In this document: positions 23,213-24,114 of the stretch, piece by piece
How positions within the stretch are numbered: position 1 is the stretch's first letter
How the letters are laid out: each line of letters opens with the position of its first letter
DNA from: CAITSH01 sp945892985
GTDB lineage: Bacteria > Pseudomonadota > Gammaproteobacteria > Burkholderiales > SG8-39
Direction: 5' to 3'
Length of the DNA: 24,114 nt
NCBI GenBank assembly: GCA_945892985.1
Contig: CAMDDU010000057.1
Location: 1 to 24,114, forward strand
Program-made: the position numbers and the translations under genes
Notes under the pieces: generated by a model
The model's input: the letters and a program-made list of their open reading frames with translations, nothing else
Databases searched by the model: none
Told to the model about the DNA's origin: nothing

Positions 23213-23548
23213 ATGTTCTCAACAAGCATCCGATTTGTCTTATCCGCTTCAATTGCCGTAGCCGCACTAGCTCTCACGGTGCCGGCGCAAGTGCAAGCGG
23301 CACCGAACAACGGGTACGGCATTGTTTATCACAAGTCTAATTGTGGTAAGGGCAACGTGCGGCAGTACGGCGCCGGCGGTAGATGGGCAGGATCAGCATG
23401 CGGAAGCTGGGTAGCAATGTTATGGTATCCGGGGGTATGGGAGGCAATGTGGGACCACAACTACACGTACGACGAGTTGTGTGCCTTGGCGGAAGGCGTT
23501 AGTACAACAACTCGTGGCGGTGCGGTGTTTAAATGCACCACTACATAG
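23213..23548 (+). CDS. Small secreted four-cysteine protein, unknown function
   Basis: The 111-residue protein starts with a clear signal peptide: MFSTSIRF basic-polar N-terminus, hydrophobic core to about residue 23, and VQA-A cleavage after residue 29. The mature part is about 82 residues with four cysteines (C44, C63, C90, C108), which could make two disulfides. It is rich in Gly, Tyr and Trp (YGAGGRWAGSACGSW, then WYPGVWEAMWDHNY). I do not recognise the family. It has a good ribosome binding site (AAAGGAA). It sits between the replication region and the ISAzo13-type element, so it is probably island cargo. Confidence 0.75.
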   Translation: MFSTSIRFVLSASIAVAALALTVPAQVQAAPNNGYGIVYHKSNCGKGNVRQYGAGGRWAGSACGSWVAMLWYPGVWEAMWDHNYTYDELCALAEGVSTTTRGGAVFKCTTT

Positions 23549-23567
23549 TGTCCGGCTAAATCTCAAG

Positions 23568-24114
23568 GGAGCCTCTAAAAATTGCAAAAATAAGGCGTTG
23601 CGCAAAAATAACTTGATAAAGTTTGCGAGATGTATTTAAAAGCGGGATGCAGATTGCGCCCGCGATTGAGAAGATTGAAACCAAGTACCGGTCGCTCTCG
23701 TCGGTGCTCGACGAGCGAGCGCGTCGACACTGGGTGGCAACCGAAGCGCGGGCCTATGGATGGGGTGGCATAAGCGCGGTGAGCGACGCGACTGGCATGT
23801 CGCCCAATACGATACGCAGTAAATTGATGGAGTTGACGGCGCGGGAAGGCGCTCCCGATTCCGAAGTCAGTCCGCGATTGCGCAAACCCGGTGGTGGCCG
23901 CAAACGGTTGACCGAAATCGATCCGCAGTTGAGCCGCGAGTTGGATCGTTTGGTAGCTCCCTTGGCGCGAGGCGATCCGCAATCGCCGTTGCGCTGGACC
24001 TGCAAGAGCACAAGCAATCTGGCGCAAGCGTTGTCGCTGCAAGGTCACAGCATCAGTGCAAGGGCCGTGGCGCAACTGCTCAATGTGGCCGGCTATAGCT
24101 TGCAAGGCAACCGC
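23568..24114 (+). mobile_element. ISAzo13-family insertion sequence (left part)
   Basis: The transposase below continues beyond the window. The left end lies somewhere between 23549 and 23640, perhaps near GGAGCCTCTAAAAATTGC at 23568; without the right end I cannot confirm terminal inverted repeats or target duplication. Confidence 0.6.
23647..24114 (+). CDS. ISAzo13-family transposase (partial, N-terminal)
   Basis: The frame stays open from ATG at 23647 to the window end (156 codons). The product starts with a helix-turn-helix region, IEKIETKYRSLSSVLDERARRHW, then EARAYGWGGISAVSDATGMSPNTIRSKLMEL. Family-typical RLRKPGGGRKRLTEIDPQL, GDPQSPLRWTCKSTSNLA and LLNVAGYSLQGNR follow. I recognise this order as ISAzo13-type DDE transposases, which are about 400 residues long; the catalytic domain would lie beyond the window. 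Confidence 0.85.
   Translation, partial: MQIAPAIEKIETKYRSLSSVLDERARRHWVATEARAYGWGGISAVSDATGMSPNTIRSKLMELTAREGAPDSEVSPRLRKPGGGRKRLTEIDPQLSRELDRLVAPLARGDPQSPLRWTCKSTSNLAQALSLQGHSISARAVAQLLNVAGYSLQGNR

Larger units (their letters stand above)
16741..24114. mobile_element. Integrative element at tRNA-Phe (left end; right end not in window)
   Basis: The element begins at the tRNA-Phe fragment and contains integrase, an AlpA/Xis-like protein, a PrimPol-DUF3987 replication protein, a candidate origin, and cargo. By eye its sequence is less GC-rich than the DNA to the left. No capsid, terminase, tail, relaxase or type IV secretion gene is seen, so transfer would depend on a helper. It is interrupted or bordered on the right by an ISAzo13-type element. 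Its true right end is unknown, so the end given is only the window edge. Confidence 0.75.

Overview
The window looks like a betaproteobacterial chromosome segment. The evidence is the block hemA-prfA-prmC-grxD, the argH gene beside a divergent AlgZ/FimS-type kinase remnant, the overall high GC, an ISAzo13-type insertion sequence, and a tRNA-Phe fragment that fits my memory of betaproteobacterial tRNA-Phe. Genus cannot be read from the sequence.

Layout. (1) 1-6185 is conserved housekeeping DNA: a sensor kinase truncated at its H-box (minus), argH (plus), a decayed cyclic-nucleotide-binding domain gene (plus), then a tight minus-strand operon hemA-prfA-prmC followed by grxD. (2) About 6250-14425 is an accessory catabolic locus. 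A minus-strand operon runs cupin, Rieske oxygenase alpha, oxygenase beta, TRAP solute-binding protein, enolase-superfamily enzyme, TRAP small permease, TRAP large permease. It is divergent from a regulator that joins a SARP-like winged helix and BTAD domain to a PAS domain. The intergenic region between regulator and operon carries an 11-bp-spaced direct heptamer repeat, the spacing known for SARP operators. The simplest reading is uptake of an organic (probably aromatic) acid by the TRAP system, ring hydroxylation by the Rieske enzyme, and further steps by the enolase-type enzyme and cupin. No ferredoxin or reductase for the oxygenase is present. (3) 14426-16740 holds a possible transposase remnant, an inverted pair of GC-rich dispersed repeats, and an amidase-signature hydrolase.

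(4) From 16741 rightward lies an integrative element. Its left end is a 3' fragment of tRNA-Phe(GAA). Then come a tyrosine integrase with an extended -10 promoter, an unknown protein, an overlapping trio (AlpA/Xis-like protein, nucleoside 2-deoxyribosyltransferase-like protein, PrimPol-DUF3987 primase-helicase), a repeat-rich possible replication origin with a G10 tract, a small HGG-motif protein (minus), and a small secreted four-cysteine protein. No capsid, tail, conjugation or relaxase gene is visible, so it resembles a self-replicating satellite or small genomic island. The window ends inside an ISAzo13-family transposase. The complete tRNA-Phe gene expected at the other end is not in the window.

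The most promising leads are the oxygenase/TRAP/enolase locus with its SARP-PAS regulator and unusual enolase active site, and the small tRNA-Phe element with its deoxyribosyltransferase-like gene coupled to the replication gene.
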